From Taxawa tesnikishii (nom. ined.) (taxonomy: Eukaryota; Ascomycota; Dothideomycetes; Dothideales), in NCBI GenBank assembly GCA_030247885.1, contig JAPDRO010000003.1, forward strand, positions 744,001-808,000: a DNA stretch of 64,000 nucleotides. Reading direction: 5' to 3'. The notes below the pieces were generated by a model that saw only the letters and a program-made list of their open reading frames with translations, made no database searches and was not told the DNA's origin. This document shows, piece after piece, positions 45,878 through 59,104 of the stretch; position 1 is the stretch's first letter; each line of letters begins with the position of its first letter. A program made the translations under genes and the position numbers.

Positions 45878-46979
45878 CTACAGCTTGGCGATCTCCAGTA
45901 CGGCCTTGCCAAAGTTCTTGCCCTCAAAGAGACCCAGCAGACCCTCAGCCGCGTTGTCAATGCCGTAAGTAATGCTCATCTCGGGCTTGTAGCTGCCCTC
46001 GTTGATCCACTTCTGTACCGTCTCCTGGTGCTTCTTGTGGTACTTTGGACCCATATTCTCGTCGCCGACAATGAAGCCCTGGATCTTCAGACGCTTGGCA
46101 ACAACTTGCATCAGGTTGCGAATTGGGTAGCCGTCTTCGGGCTTGAGGTTGTACTGCGAGATCATGCCGCATGCGACGATACGACCGAATGGGTTGATAG
46201 CGTTGATCGCTGCCTCGAGGTGCTCGCCGCCAACCTGTCCGTGTGTTAGCATATTCAAAACGTGATGGTTCTGGAACAGTACGCACGTTCTCGTAGTAGA
46301 TGTCGATACCGCTGGGCGCCAATCTCTTGAGCGCATCCGCCGGCTTCTCCTTCTTGTAGTTGAATCCATCATCGAATCCCAGCTCTTTCAGGATGTAATC
46401 TAGCTTCTTGTCGTCACCGACTGATCCAATAACCTTCAGACCCTCGTGTTTGGCAATTTGTCCAACCAGCTGACCGACTGCACCAGATGCTGCGCTGATG
46501 AAGATGGTCTCGCCCTTCTTAGGCTCGCCAATCTCGTACAGACTGCTGTACGCAGTCAAGCCAGGCATGCCAAGAGCGCCAATGAACACCTTGGGGTCAA
46601 TGTTGTATGGGTTTTTAAGGACTTCCAGTCCGTTCGCCTGGTCCTTGCTCAGCGCACTATACTCCTCAGTGTTGTTCATTCCAACGACGACATCCCCCTC
46701 CTTGAACTTGGAGTTGTCCGACTTCAGCACGGTGGAAACGGCTCTGTTGGTGATGGGCTGACCGAGCGTGAACGGCGGAGCGTAAGACTTGACTTCTGGG
46801 GCCCGCATGCGGCCACGCTGGTAAGGATCGAAGGAGACATAGTGGTTTTTGGTGGTAATACCACCAGATGGCGGAGCTTGGTCGATATCAAACTCCCTAG
46901 ATTCGATGGCAATGTTCTCGCCGGGCTTGGGGAGGCCCGTAGGAACCGACTTGAAGATAAGGCCCTTGTTCTGCACCAT
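45878..46979 (-). CDS. NADP-dependent medium-chain reductase (prostaglandin reductase / alkenal double-bond reductase type)
   Basis: Exons 46979-46287 and 46234-45878 give an intact 349-residue protein. It belongs to the zinc-free medium-chain dehydrogenase/reductase group that reduces activated C=C bonds of enones and alkenals. Landmarks are NHYVSFDPYQRGRM near residue 50, LGMPGLTAYSSLYEIGEPKK, the Rossmann motif FISAASGAVGQLVGQIAK (AxxGxxG), GSVGDDKKLDYI, DIYYENVGGEHLEAAI and the C-terminal NAAEGLLGLFEGKNFGKAVL. No structural-zinc Cys cluster is present. The one intron (GTGCGT to ACAG) lies within YYEN|VGGE. The likely role is cytosolic detoxification or secondary metabolism; substrate is unknown. 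Confidence 0.92.
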
Positions 46980-47882
46980 TTTGTGTATTGTACGAATCAA
47001 GTGAAGATTGAAGATTGTGGAAGGAAAGTAGCTATTGAGGCGAGGCGGACGATCGCGGGCAGAATTTCTTGAAGAGCAGCAATGACGAAATGTCAACAGT
47101 GGGGGTTTGGACAAGAGAAGTTCCAGCTTCACTTGCCTACTGCTTTATAGGCCTTGGAACATTACCGGTGCGTTGGTGAAGCTCAAGCCAGGAGCCTCTG
47201 TGCATTTGTAATGCGAAGAGGAGCTTCCTCGCAGATTGTCCCTCGCAAAGAGGATGATACGCACGAGAGCTTGTCCATGCCTCGGTGTTTGCAGCAGATC
47301 GGATGGATTCTTGGAGAGTCACGGGCGGGGTTTGCTGCGTCAGCGAGCAGCTCCTAGCCGATAGAGAAGGCTTGCGGTTATCGCCTTCAACTCCGAACGA
47401 CGAGAACACTTCGCTGGTTTCTGACTGTCTGACTAGATGCTTTCGTAAGTGTATACATGCACGTCAGATGGAGGATTGAGGGCATGCAGTGAGTCTGCTT
47501 GTCAACGGATCTGAACCGCCAACGCGAGCCCGACTAGACGGGAAGCAACCAAGAACCCAGCCCTGGCCTGCTCGAACCTTTTTCTATTGCAAGACAGTGG
47601 TGGTGGAACATTCACGTCGGTATGTCTAGCTACCTCCTTGGTCACGGCCGATGCCATTCGGAATATCACGGCGTTTACTACTGTAAGCCCGACAAGTGGA
47701 CATCTCTGAACCGAAGTAACGGATAACCGCGCTTTTGAATTTGGTAAACAAGTAACTCCTCGCTAAACCCTATCCTATTCTACGTAGAATGAACACTGGA
47801 CCGCCCATGCACTGATAATCTCTATGCAACTCGCGGTCAATCTTACGTCCATCGTCTTGCTTGGCCAGTCGCCGAGGTCGGC
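46980..47882. other. Intergenic region between CYC8 and the reductase gene
   Basis: This 0.9 kb spacer holds the reductase promoter and the CYC8 3' region. Open frames here lack motifs. No repeat or RNA gene is seen. Confidence 0.5.
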
Positions 47883-50825
47883 CTACGCCTCAGTCGAAGC
47901 TCCGTTGGCACTATTGGCCGAGCGAGGACTGTTCCTCTCGCTCTTGGGTTTGGGAGCAGGTCGCTCATCGCCGCTATCATCGTAGTTTTCGTCCATGTCC
48001 ATCTTCCTGGCAGCAGGCTCGTACTGCTGAGGAGGTTGCGGTTGAGGCTGCGGCGGCGCCTGCTGTGGCTGTGGAGGGGCTGGCGTGGGTTGCTGCTCCC
48101 TACGTGGCTCCTCCTTGGGTGGCATAGGCGGAACAGACATACGCGGTGAAGGATGTGCGCTTGACTGCATAGGTGGCAGAGCAGGTGGATGGTGTGCCGC
48201 TTCTGATGGGTGGTAATTTTCATTGGCACGAGCCTCGACTCTGCGGATCTCAGACGGACTTCGAACACCGCGCGGAGGCGAAGGCATCCTGTCTGGAGGC
48301 GAGGGTCGACGGCTGTTTGCGTCTTCAAGACGTGAGCGGTTCTCATCGTTTGCGAGCTTCTTCTGCGAGCCTATGCTGGAGCTGTCGTCTTCCCACTCCC
48401 GATGACGCTTCGGCGGCGCCGTAGGCGGACGCTCATCACGATCTCTAGCGGCAGCTTCAGCAGCTTGCACCGCAGAGGTTGGTGGCGGTGCACCGTTAGC
48501 AATGCTTGGCGTGGCAGGGTTGTGGTGATGCTGGAAAGGCTGGCCACGGTAACTGCCACTGGGAGACGGCGCAGCACTGTTCTCAACGATTGGTCGGATT
48601 TCTGGAGCAGGGCTCGCCATCCGATTCGAGAACGGAGGCATCGGTCCTTGGTTTGGTGGGCCTTGATTTGGTGGAGCTCCCATAGCTGCAGATGGAGGTG
48701 GTGGCACACTTGAAGATTGTGTGCCGAAGTTAGGGTTAGCAATCCTGCCTGGTGGTGGGGGCTGAGGCATCTGACTGAGCTGGGGAGTTTGTGCTGGCCC
48801 TTGAGCAGAGTGATAGTTCACCGGTGCGTTGTATGGGACCTTTGGTGAAGGCGACAAGCCTCTGTGAGAAGGCGGCGCTGGACGTTGGGGCTCCTGAAAC
48901 TGTCGAGGAGGTTCCTGTCTCGGAGGGCTTGGCTGGCGCGGTGGCACGTTCTGTGCGAGTCTATCACGCTGATCGTAGGGATTCAGGGCCTGTGGCTGCA
49001 TTCCGGGGGTCTGGATGTCAGCAAGCCGACGGCCCCAATCGTTGCTCGCCCCGAGTGGTGCCGCTGGTGGTACGGGTGGCGCCTGGTTTGGTGCGGGGCA
49101 CCCCATTGTGGGCCAGGTGGACCACCAAGTGCGCCAGGCTGGTAGGCTTGTGGGTGAACGTCTTGTGGCAACGGTGCGCCTTGAGTAGGTAGACCATTAG
49201 TAGGCTGACCTTTGAGCAACGCCAGACGAGCCTTGATGTGCACGTTTGTAGGGTCCAGATCAGCTGCTCTGGTGTATGCGTCGAGCGCGTCATTGGTCTG
49301 ATTGTTACAGGATTCATACTAGGGTTTGTTAGACGTGGGCTCCCAACATGTGGCAAAGAGCAAACTTACCAAAGTACCCAAGTCGTACCACACTTCGGAG
49401 ATGTTCGGGTTCAAGCGAATCGCACGGGAGTATGCATCAAGCGCATCGCGATATTGGTTAATCTGGTAGTAGAGCACTCCGATTGAGCACCAGAAGGTCG
49501 GGTTCCGGCCGTCGCGGTAAACAGCTTGCTGGTATGCCTCGTACGCCTTCGGGTATTTCTGCTGTGACATGTAGCAGCGACCAAGCAGGTACCAGCTCTG
49601 AGCGTCGGTCTGGTCTGTATGAGAGTCAGAGGTGTGGTCGCACATGCCGACCATGAATAGCACATACCTGAATTGACGGATTTCTCCAGATACTCGATAG
49701 CCTGTTCCTGACTGCTAAAGCTAGTGCTCTGCTGGTGATGCAGCCAGCCAAGTTGCTGAAGAACCTTGGCGTGGTTGGGGTCACGGTCAAGAACACGCAT
49801 GTAAGCGCTCTTGGCGGAGTCATACTGCAACACTGTTAGTGTCCTCGTCGCAATGAAAGAAATCGCGCACACCCACGTCCTTCTGCTGTTCGTGTACGTG
49901 ACCTATCTGGAACCAGATGTCCTCCTCGGACAGCGGCCGTGGAGGGTCGTGGACGATATACTTGAAGCACTGCAGAAATTGTCAGCTCGGTGTCACTACA
50001 ACCACGTTGTGCATATGGAGCAGTTATCGTACTTCTAAACTCTGTGTGAACTTCTGCTGCTGTTTGTAGATTATTCCTAAACGGAAATAGATCTCATTTG
50101 CTTTCTCAAAGTCCGGCTGCATGCGCATGACCTGGGAGAAGGCTTCCTCGGCGTGCTCGAGCGATCCGTACCTGTCGTACAGAATGCCAATGCCATACCA
50201 GAGCTTGGGTTCCTGGCGGTGTGTTAACAACAACATGTCGTTGATCATGCACTTGCTAGGATGCCTACCTTAGGGTCAGGAAGGTGGTAGAGGGCCTGTT
50301 GGTAAGCAGAGTAGGCCTGCTGCAGATCGTCCATCATAAGGTAGCAATGTCCTGAGTGGTAATCAGTCAATAGCCGATAGCCCAACTGATCGTCATTGGC
50401 ATACCCAAGCTACTCCAGACTTCGCCATTGGTGTGCTCTAGTCTGAGAATCGATCTTAGGTATTCAACGGCAGCAGGGAACTGATCCTTGGAGCGGAGAA
50501 TGCAGGATATGGCCAGCATGGCAGGCACAGATTGATTGTTGAAGTTGAGGGCACGCTCGTATGCTTGAGTCGCGCCATCAAGCTCGCCCATCAACTCGGA
50601 CAAATTGCCTGTGGTATGTTAGTCTCTTTTGCAAACGCGTATGAAACGCGATGGGATGCGCGTACCGAGCTGCATCCAGACTGACTCGTTCGCAGCAATC
50701 AGGTACTGGGAAGCGGTCTTGGGTGGTTGTGGCTGCATCTGCGCGTGACCATTTGGCTGGGGTCGCCCAGGCGGCACGACATGGTGAGGGTGCAGAGGAG
50801 CTGTCGGCGATGCTTGACTTGCCAT
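47883..50825 (-). CDS. CYC8: General transcriptional co-repressor Cyc8/Ssn6 (TPR protein)
   Basis: Cyc8 partners Tup1 in global repression. The start is at 50825 (MASQASPTAPLHPHH), and about eight short introns split the N-terminal half. Tandem TPR repeats follow in order: SVWMQLGNLSELMGELDGAT, AVEYLRSILRLEHTNGEVWS, AYSAYQQALYHLPDPKEPKL, AEEAFSQVMRMQPDFEKANE, LGIIYKQQQKFTQSLECFKY, RVLDRDPNHAKVLQQLGWLH, NSDQTDAQSWYLLGRCYMSQ, DALDAYSRAIRLNPNISEVW and DALDAYTRAADLDPTNVHIK. The C-terminal 400 residues are Pro/Gln-rich with basic blocks (PPKRHREWEDDSSSIGSQKK) and end ANGASTEA. A one-base loss in a CCCC run (plus-strand 49095-49098) shifts the frame at GPQWGAP. About 880 residues in all. Confidence 0.93.
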
Positions 50826-53800
50826 GACAGCGACGAGAATCGATCAAACAATCGTGATCACTGGATACGTTCAGTCAGCAACACCGTAGACTAAAGCGCG
50901 AGTAGACGCGATGCTAGCTGTGGTGGTCGGAGATGGGAGATGAGACGCACGGTGAGGCTGACGGGCGCGAGGGATGTTTCGCGGGCGATGGTGACGGGGT
51001 GTTTCGCGCGCGCAGGAAAGCGGAGAGAACAGTAGGGCTGAGAGTAACAACAGACTGACGATCCTGGTATGGACGGTCGCAATAAAGAGCGGCGGTTTAG
51101 CGATATGGGGCCGTTGTCTGTATGCGAGGAGAGCAGACGAAGCAGAGAGAAAGAGGAGAGAAGAGCGGACGAGCAGGGGCATGTCCTCCTCGTTTGTGTG
51201 TGCCTGGGTTAGGGTCAAAGAATCGATGACTTCCAAAAGACTGGAGGGGAGGTCTGTGTGGAGAGATGTGGACCGCTGCAGATGACGCCGGCAGCTTAAT
51301 TTGCAAGCGCAAGCCACACCTAAGATCCCAGAGACAGCCTGCTTGATTGGGCGGAACGCCGCCCAAGCACGACCAAAAGCATGCCATACCTCGCTTCCTG
51401 TCCTGCTGCAAGGATCGGCCGACAATATCCCACAAGACCACTGTGTATTGTCCAATCCACGCTTCTCGAGAGCGTTGAGTTAATCTCACGCTCGTCGCAG
51501 ATTCACGAAGCTTGTCGCGTCGCTCTTCCCGCCGTGTGTCTGCTTACCGGGCGCCGTTAACGCGCATGCTTAACGGGACAATTGGTAGCGTTGCCAACGT
51601 CGAAAAAGAAAGGCACGGGAAACGGCCCTTATCCGTCGCAATATGACAACGTCTTTTCATGGCAAAGCATCATTTTCTTTGGGAATGTTCGTTCGTGTTA
51701 CCTGATCGCAGGTAGCTCAGGCATAAAACCTCTGGCTCGGTCGGATGCACTCGCCGTGGGTGGACCGCCAATGTTTTCCGTAACGCGGGGAGAAGAGAAG
51801 AGCCCAGCCCAATCCGCCCTGGCACCGCCGCATCTCACACACCGTCGTCAATACCAAGTCCGAACCCGTGCTTGCTTGGCTGCCATCGCTCCATACGCCT
51901 CCTTGTTTGTTGCCCTCTAAGCCCACATACGGGCTACCTGCACCACAGCGCAGGCAACCACTCGTCGTTCGCTCTCCACGTCTCGCATGGTGCGCGGCAA
52001 CTCAGGCGAACATGACCGTGTCGCACAATGCGACTAGCCGGCACAACAACAGCGCCTTGCCGCTAGCCTTGTCTTACAAGCACAACGACGACTCGGCTAT
52101 CTGTTGGTGCAACTGCTGCGGGTGTGGTTCGCGCATCGGGGGTTTGAGGGGCGCACGCTCGCGCATGCGTTCACACTCGAATCGAAAAACGGCTGGCTGG
52201 CTGTCTCAGCTGCTGATGGATGGTGAAGCGCATTAGCGGCAGTCTCCGAGGCTCACTCATCCCCTATCCACTAGTTGACCGTTCAGCCGGCTTTTACTCG
52301 CTTTTCTTGCCTGCGATCCAGGGAGAGATGCGCCATGACTCGCCCTGGCGCGCCGCCGCATTCCCAGACGTGTTTGTCAAGCTCCCGCGCACGTGAGCGA
52401 CGAAAACCAGCCACCTATGCGCTATGCGCCGCTCGCCAGAAGGGGCGTACCGGCATAGCAGCCCCAACCCCACTGTGGAGCAGTCATCGGCTCATCACAC
52501 AGACTGCCAGTGGACACTCGCAGCGGTCGAGACAAAAAGTAAAGTGATCATACGCTTTCCTAGAGGACGTGCCACAAACCAACTCTCATTTAATGGTGTG
52601 CGGCTTCTCCACTCGCCGATGCGCCGAGCAAAGAAGTGGATGGGTCGACCCGTGCCTAACTGAGTTAACCCTGGAAATCATGTGTCGATGAACCCTCTAT
52701 CGAAGCAAATCCCCAGCCACATACTGTAACTTTGCCCGCGTTCACGCCAACACACTCCCACGAAAACAACTTGCCGATCCGGCTGTTCGGTAACACATGT
52801 GCTTGGCGTTTGTGTTCGTGTTTGCACTTGTGCAGGTTAGATGGACGGGAATAACGCCAATCCTTCAAATAGACCGATCTGCAGCATAATTATCCGTACC
52901 GACTCTAGTCTGGGACAGACAACAAGGTAGACATGTCCCTCCCTGCCCGTCCACCCTGCTTTCCCCTCAACATTACCACCGCCAAGGACTGACTTTTTTG
53001 TCTGCGATACGAAAGTCTTGTCGCATTTCTTAGAGTGAGATACGCGGCTCAAGCCCAGCACTTCGTTAGACTATCAGTCTTGTAGGATATTCGTAGACGC
53101 TGAGGCTGCAGCACGGTCCGGAATCCGGAAACGCCCTCTGTCCGGCACTCTAGTTTCGAGCCATGGATTCGCAAACCAAGTCAAGCTCTTGGACCTGACT
53201 CTGGTTATCGGCGGTCGCTTGTCGCAAGCGTACGGGTAAACCCCATCTGCTTTAACCACACCTCAAGCCACTTATCCTTACATAGCACACCCTGGCTCTT
53301 CAATGTGTTGCAAAATCCCTTCTTGGAAGTAGTTTTCAGGTATCGCAAGTGAGGACTGTAGCCCCCGTGCACGAGTCTCAAACATTCTTCGGGTCCATGC
53401 ATGCATGGTACAACCTACCGTTGATAGAGAGGACATACCCAGCAAGCCTCTTGGTTATATCCACCACAACCTCTGTATGAATTTCTACAGTATGAGTTCG
53501 TCTGCTTCGCTCGTTTTTCAACATCACGGCTGTTTCAACTCACTAGGAGCTTGACTGGTCAGTTCGTGTGGACGCGGTCGAAGGAGCAGCCCGAGTACGG
53601 ATCGGTCACGGATGGTTCAGTGCAAACATCTCAAAGGTTGCTCCGACCCGGGCACAAAGGGTTTCTTTCGGATACGGACTGCACGAAGGCCTTACCGGCT
53701 TCGTCATCCAGCAAATTCAACTGCTATAGCAAGGCGGCTGCATAGCTACGTGAACACGACCGAAACACAAGCGCCAGGTTTTTTGCCCAGTGTTCACGGC

Positions 53801-55519
53801 TAAGCACGGAGACCAAGCAGGACACGATTTATGTTTACACATCTTGTCTATATGCAGACGTGGCACTTTTGCGCTTGCCTTGCGGCAGCAATGGGTTCGT
53901 CGCTGCAACTGTCTGTTAAGAGCACCGCTATGCACTTCAAATAATTGCGCCTCTTCGAAACAAAGCCGCGTAGAACTGCGACTGGGCGCCTTGCCAGTGC
54001 GACTGAACACATCATGTTTACAGTGTGCAGAACATTGCGACTGCGCTACTTCGTATCAAAAAAGGCGCACAAAACACTCGCAGGTGTTTTACAGTAAGCG
54101 GCTATGCATTTTTACCGTTAATCTGGACCGATCACTATGCATCTGCGAATACATACGTTCACTTGTACCACCGTGCATTTTCTTCTCTCACCGACAATCC
54201 ATAACGCCAGATCAGCAGTTCTCTGTTTTCCTGGTTCTGTTTCCTCACACTTCTTCATTTATGTATCCTCGCGCTTCCGACGCACTGGACAGTCACCTCG
54301 ACTTCACCTCGCCCACTCACGCTACTGCACCACCAATCTAACAACTAGAACAACATGCACGCCGCCACCCCCTTCTCGCGACCCTTTCCGCATTCGCCTC
54401 GGCGCTTGCCCACCATCCAGCAACACTCTGGACCCTACGCCGTTGGTCTCCTTGCCAAAATCGACTTAGGTATCACCCCGGACAGCGACCCTACTCAATC
54501 GACCTGAAAGCCTCTCTCCGCGCCTCTTCACACCCTGAACCGATATGACAACCTTTCGTGCTCCGCGCTCAAGGTTGGTCAAGACGGCTCTATCGACCCA
54601 AACACCGTCGAATGCAGGCAGGGCATACAAGGATGTCGGTGGTGTCGTGCCTGCTGGCGAACCACTCACCATCGCGAATTCGGCAGAGCTGTCCACCAAC
54701 CTGGTTGAGGTTAACCCGATCTTAGGCTATGTCGTCGGCAACTAAGCGGGCCAGTCAACGGAGTGAACAAGAAAAATGCAATAGCCGAGTTGGAGAGTTA
54801 AGTCTGGAACATCCGCATAACGATGAGTGTCCTGCATATGGTGCGTGGGTTGGGTTTGCTCTTGGTTATTTCTGACTTGCGGTGTGTTCTTCAGTAGTTA
54901 CATACGAGTTCGCTCTTTCTGTACATATCCTGACCGACACACATACTGAACGACAGCGCCATATCTTTGTACCGTTTTCCCAACATCCGTTCTACACTGG
55001 TAGCCAGATTCACAATGGATTGTCAAGCACAAAAGAGACATGTAACCTACTCGTTGCGCCGGCAAGTCCCAGGCGTTTCAGCCCAGCAATACAAAATTCT
55101 CCCCGTCCCGTCTTTCCACTCTTTCAATCAGTTCCGTGAGCAAAAACAAAAACGTTCAGCAATGAGGATTCCCATATGGTCACCCACTATAGTACTAACT
55201 CATCGGTCGACTGCTTAAGTTCAGGAGAGCGAACGGGATCCTCTGTTCTCAGCCTCCTATGACCGAACGTGATATAAGCCTATTTTTGAGGGTTTCTATA
55301 GTCTTGCGCAATATAAGTTTCACAAACGCCAGGGTTCCTCGCTATGCTTGGGTATATCGAATGCCTGTCGCAATCGCAAAGTAGATGACGCCCCTCCCTA
55401 CACCCTCTGACTCTTGGCCCACCACCTCCTGGCCCGGACAGGCCTATTCAAAGGAGGCATGAGCGATATCCTCTCACCTGCATCACGCATCATCCTCATA
55501 CTGAAGCCTGTCCGCCTTC
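50826..55519. other. Gene-poor 4.7 kb interval upstream of CYC8
   Basis: This is the longest stretch without a convincing gene. The part next to CYC8 (50826-51500) is probably a long 5' leader and promoter; co-repressor genes often have extended regulatory regions. No transposon ends, long repeats, tRNA or 5S rRNA were recognised. Weak signs of a small secreted-protein gene occur at 54355-54745. GC content appears similar to neighbours by eye. Confidence 0.5.
54355..54745 (+). other. Possible small secreted-protein gene, broken or with unresolved introns
   Basis: An ATG at 54355 (MHAAT) runs, if the frame slips by one base in the following CCCCC run, into a signal-peptide-like LLATLSAFASALAHHPATL. 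Downstream, pieces in two frames look protein-like (RYDNLSCSALKVGQDGSIDP; then VVPAGEPLTIANSAELSTNL to VVGN before the stop at 54743-54745). I cannot join them with clear introns and recognise no family. It may be a real small gene affected by base-call errors, a relic, or chance. Confidence 0.25.
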
Positions 55520-58430
55520 TTACCCAACCATTTTCCCTGCCGCATTCCTCACGGCACTAACCAGATTCTCGCCAACAGCATCCACCGCGCCTTTGGGCGA
55601 CCAGAGACTCGGCGCCTGTACCTGACCCCTCCTAATACCGAACAGGCGGATCTCGGTTCCAGCCCATATACCCTGACCTGTTTCGGCGCCGCGTGCAATG
55701 TCCTGGCTGACGACAAGACCCCAGTAGAAGGACGCATAGAGTGCAACGATCGACGGTTGCCAATGGAAGACGGACAGCGAAGGTTGCGAACGCGGTATGC
55801 CCGTCGTGCCGGCTTCGCGAATCGGCGCGAGCAGCAGCTGCGGTGTCGGACGCGGCGTGTCAAGCGTGCTGGCATACTTGTTGAGGTTTGAGATGAGCAT
55901 GAGAGTGGTATGGCGTGGTAGGTTGGGAAGCCAGGCTCGAATCTGTAAAGGAAGTGAGTTCAGAATGCTTGAGACAAGAAATCAGGCAAAATCGTTGCCA
56001 AGGCTTACAAGTTCGGGTGACGAGGCAGACGGTTCGTTGACGCCTGTCATCAAGCTTACTGAGTATTGCGTGCCGGTTTTAGGATCTGTCCATGGTTCTC
56101 TAAAGTTTTCTGGCTGCTTGCCTTGAGCCTTCTCAGAAAGTGGTTGTTGACTTGCAGAGTTGGACGTGGCGTGTAACGACTCGTCTGCTGTTGGTTCGCC
56201 GTCTTCCGATTCTCGGCTTGCAGCGCTTGACGCCGTAGCATATTGCGGGCGCATCATCTCGTTACTGCCGAATTTTCGCAAGCGTCGTTGTTGCTCCTCC
56301 AATTCTTCCTCATCGGCTGTACAGAATTCATTGAGTGCCTCGAAGCGATCCTGGGAACGCCATACAGCATATAGCACGTTCTCGTTTTCTGCGGGAGGGT
56401 CAGCGACAACATCGCCTCTGAAGATCGTGAAGAATTGGTATCTCTTGACCTACCATGGCCTGTTTCGTGGCTCTCCACTAAGCTGTTGATGCTGCGTAAC
56501 ACACTGCCGAGCAGCACGACGTTGCTTCCACTGGCCAACAAGAAGGCTGGAGCGGACATCCACGCAAAGACGTGAACCAACTTCATGCTTGTTGCTCGAC
56601 CGAGTTGTGTCACATGTGGGGAGATGTTATTCACCACCGCCAGAAGAGATGAGCCCATGATGCTTGCATCAGCTGGACCCTCCCCACGAGAGACAATAGA
56701 GACTACAAGCGTTAACGCAGAGCTGATTGGTGGTCCCAGAAACACTACTTACCATGATTAAGTAATCAGCATAAGTGCCATGAAAGTTCTTGATCTGTAT
56801 GGCAGCGGGCAGCGAGTCGTGACTATCAAATGGTCTGTTTAAGGATGCGCCGAATCCCGGCTCCTGGCTTAACGCAAGAAGGCAAAACACGCTGACGCGA
56901 ACTACGCCTTCTGTCTTGGACTCGGTCGCATAGTAAATGAGTAGGATCATCAGATCCAATGCTCGGTTTGTGTCGATCACGTAGGTTCGGTAGCGTTTGT
57001 TGTCGGCCAAAGCTTCCCACAACAGCGGTAGCATTTCATGAGCCCAAGTCACAGGTTTCTGGCTCTTTGCAAGCACGTTCGATGCCACTTCGGACTGCAA
57101 TGAATTAGCACAATGTCGGTGGAATCAAATTGTGTATAATTCACCGGCTGCCGTAGGATTTTAAGAATACCGTCCGTTAAGAACTGAAAGTCTTTTGCAT
57201 CGTGTAACTTGCTGAAGTTTTTCCTCCAACAATTCGTTTGCGGTGTCCCAGAGTCATTGCTGCAAGGTGCTCTGTGCAAGAGATTGACAAGGAGAAAATG
57301 GAGGCAAGTGCGAATGTGGATCTCTTTCGATGCGTCGCTGTTCCTAGGATCTAGTGGTATCCACGTGTTCGGATGATACTTCATGATCTAATGCATACGT
57401 GAGTGAGGAGACTCCATCAACGATATACTGTGGCTTACTGTATTCAGCATGGAGACAAGGAGGGTTAATACCCTCATGTTGTCACCATTGAAGGAGACAC
57501 ATTCCACAGCTTGGACGGGGCGTTGCAAGTACTCGTCTGTTGCCCGTCAGAGCGTTTCCCTCCCAATGCTCGCATAATTTGCGTACCCCTTGTCATGTAT
57601 ATGCTTTTGCTCTGCATCGTCAAGAGCAACTGGAGGATCTCTGTTCTCCTGTTTTCGAATTCCCTACTGCTCACAACCGCTTTGCGCGCAATGCCGCTCT
57701 GCCATATCTGATACGAGACCACAGTGTGCGGCTCCCCGCCAAAATTTTCGGAGGGTATTGTCAGATCATCATGGAAGAGCAGATCAATCAAAGCGTTGAT
57801 GAGTTGGACACCAAGACAACGTTGAGTTCTGACGTACAAGGGCCTTCCATTTTTGTGTACGGCGCTTGTTGCGGGCCCATGTCGGTTGTCAGCCGCATAG
57901 GCTTCCATCTTGTCCAGGATGTTCTCTACCCTTGACCCTCCTATTTTGAACTTGGTATTGAAATCCCTCTCCGTCCAAAAGAAGCTTTCCTCCCAATCTC
58001 GTAGATTATCCGACTCATACACATATGGGAGTAGACGTGTCAATATCCTGATGCAGTTCATGACTTCTTTCTTGGTAGCCTCATCAACGATCGGGGTAGA
58101 AGTGACAAAGCCGGGCGGTACGGAGGAGCGAAAGAGCAGTATACGTTCTGCGGTAAGGAAAATGAGCGTTTCGAGGTTCTGGAAGCTGGAGGGGTCATCC
58201 CGCATTCGCCTGATGTCGGTAGGTGAGATGCTTTCGAACACATGCTCAGCGGTTTCCGGTCTCCGCCAGAACTACGATCACGTCCAGATCAGCATTTGCT
58301 CCAGTAGCGAACACGAAGTTCGCCTTGACATGTTACACACCATGGGCCAGAACTCGGAATCATCCTGCCGGATCGCGGTACCGCACGCCTGGACGATGTT
58401 CGCTTTAAGGTCGCTGTGAACGGCACCCAT
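55520..58430 (-). CDS. hid1: Hid1 family protein (Ftp105-like, Golgi-associated)
   Basis: The family includes animal HID1 (Golgi, secretory granule formation) and fission yeast Ftp105, which anchors a ubiquitin protease. About 860 residues span seven to eight exons. Exon 1 (from 58430, MGAVHSDLKANIVQACG) carries a Gly2 typical of the family's N-myristoylation site. Landmarks are FWRRPETAEHVFESISPTDI, NLETLIFLTAERILLFR, NCIRILTRLLPYVYESDNLR, DWEESFFW, RCLGVQLINALIDLLF, VECVSFNGDNMRVLTLLVSM, GTYADYLIM, SLLAVVNNISPHVTQLGRAT and a C-terminal FHWQPSIVALYASFYWGLVV, FGIRRGQVQAPSL. Two frame breaks with the one-base-loss polarity occur near 57538 and 56675. The introns use GTGTGT, GTAAGC, GTGAAT, GTAAGT, GTAGGT and GTAAGC donors. 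Confidence 0.88.
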
Positions 58431-59104
58431 CCTGGGCAAATCTGTAGGTCAATTTCAGGTAACGCGACCGCTGAGTGGGCATCCAACGAATACCTCTCGC
58501 TCTAAAACCGGAGGATGTCGAGAAATTGTACGGAGTTCGCCGTAAGAAGCTGTCCGGCCGTCGCGTGAGTGTATGTTGCTGCCTTCTCTCAAGGACGTTT
58601 GGCGTGGGCGCGCCGTGGGCTGGCTGGACGGTTATATCAGAAGGTATAGAGACCTAGATATTTCGCAAGACCGAGAAATATCCTGCTTTGCATGGGTGAC
58701 TGTCGAACGTCTAGAGACAAATACTGTAGACACGGGCAGGCTATGACGCGTTTTGGTAGATCGGGTGTGGAGTGAACCCCAGCCCAAAAATGCCAATGAT
58801 GCTCGCAAAAACAGGCTAGTGTGAGAACCCCTGTCAAGCCACCGAATCTGAAACGGGTGCGGTCCAGGAACCGCTCTTCGCACTACTACACACTACACCT
58901 GCTCTGCAAGTGCAGAGTGCGCGCCGTCCAGAAGGCAACACGAGCTCATACCAGCAGAGATCACACTTGCTCAGCCAGTATACCATCCGCCGATCTGCAC
59001 TGCTGCTGTTGCCATCGCTGCCCCTACAAAGGGCCTTCTCAGAGCTTTTGTTTGTCAGACAACCAGCTTCTGATCTTTGCAGCTCCGGTCGGCAAGCTTA
59101 CGCC
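58431..59104. other. Divergent intergenic region
   Basis: This 0.67 kb spacer holds the promoters of the Hid1 and CID-protein genes. No repeat or RNA gene is recognised. Confidence 0.5.

Noticed and set aside
50871-51455. Minus-strand 194-residue frame upstream of CYC8
   Set aside because: The composition is that of translated leader DNA and no motif is present; it is more likely 5' untranslated or promoter sequence.
53790-54341. Plus-strand 183-residue frame
   Set aside because: It is Cys/Ser-rich without order, crosses no splice-like sites, and has no recognisable motif.
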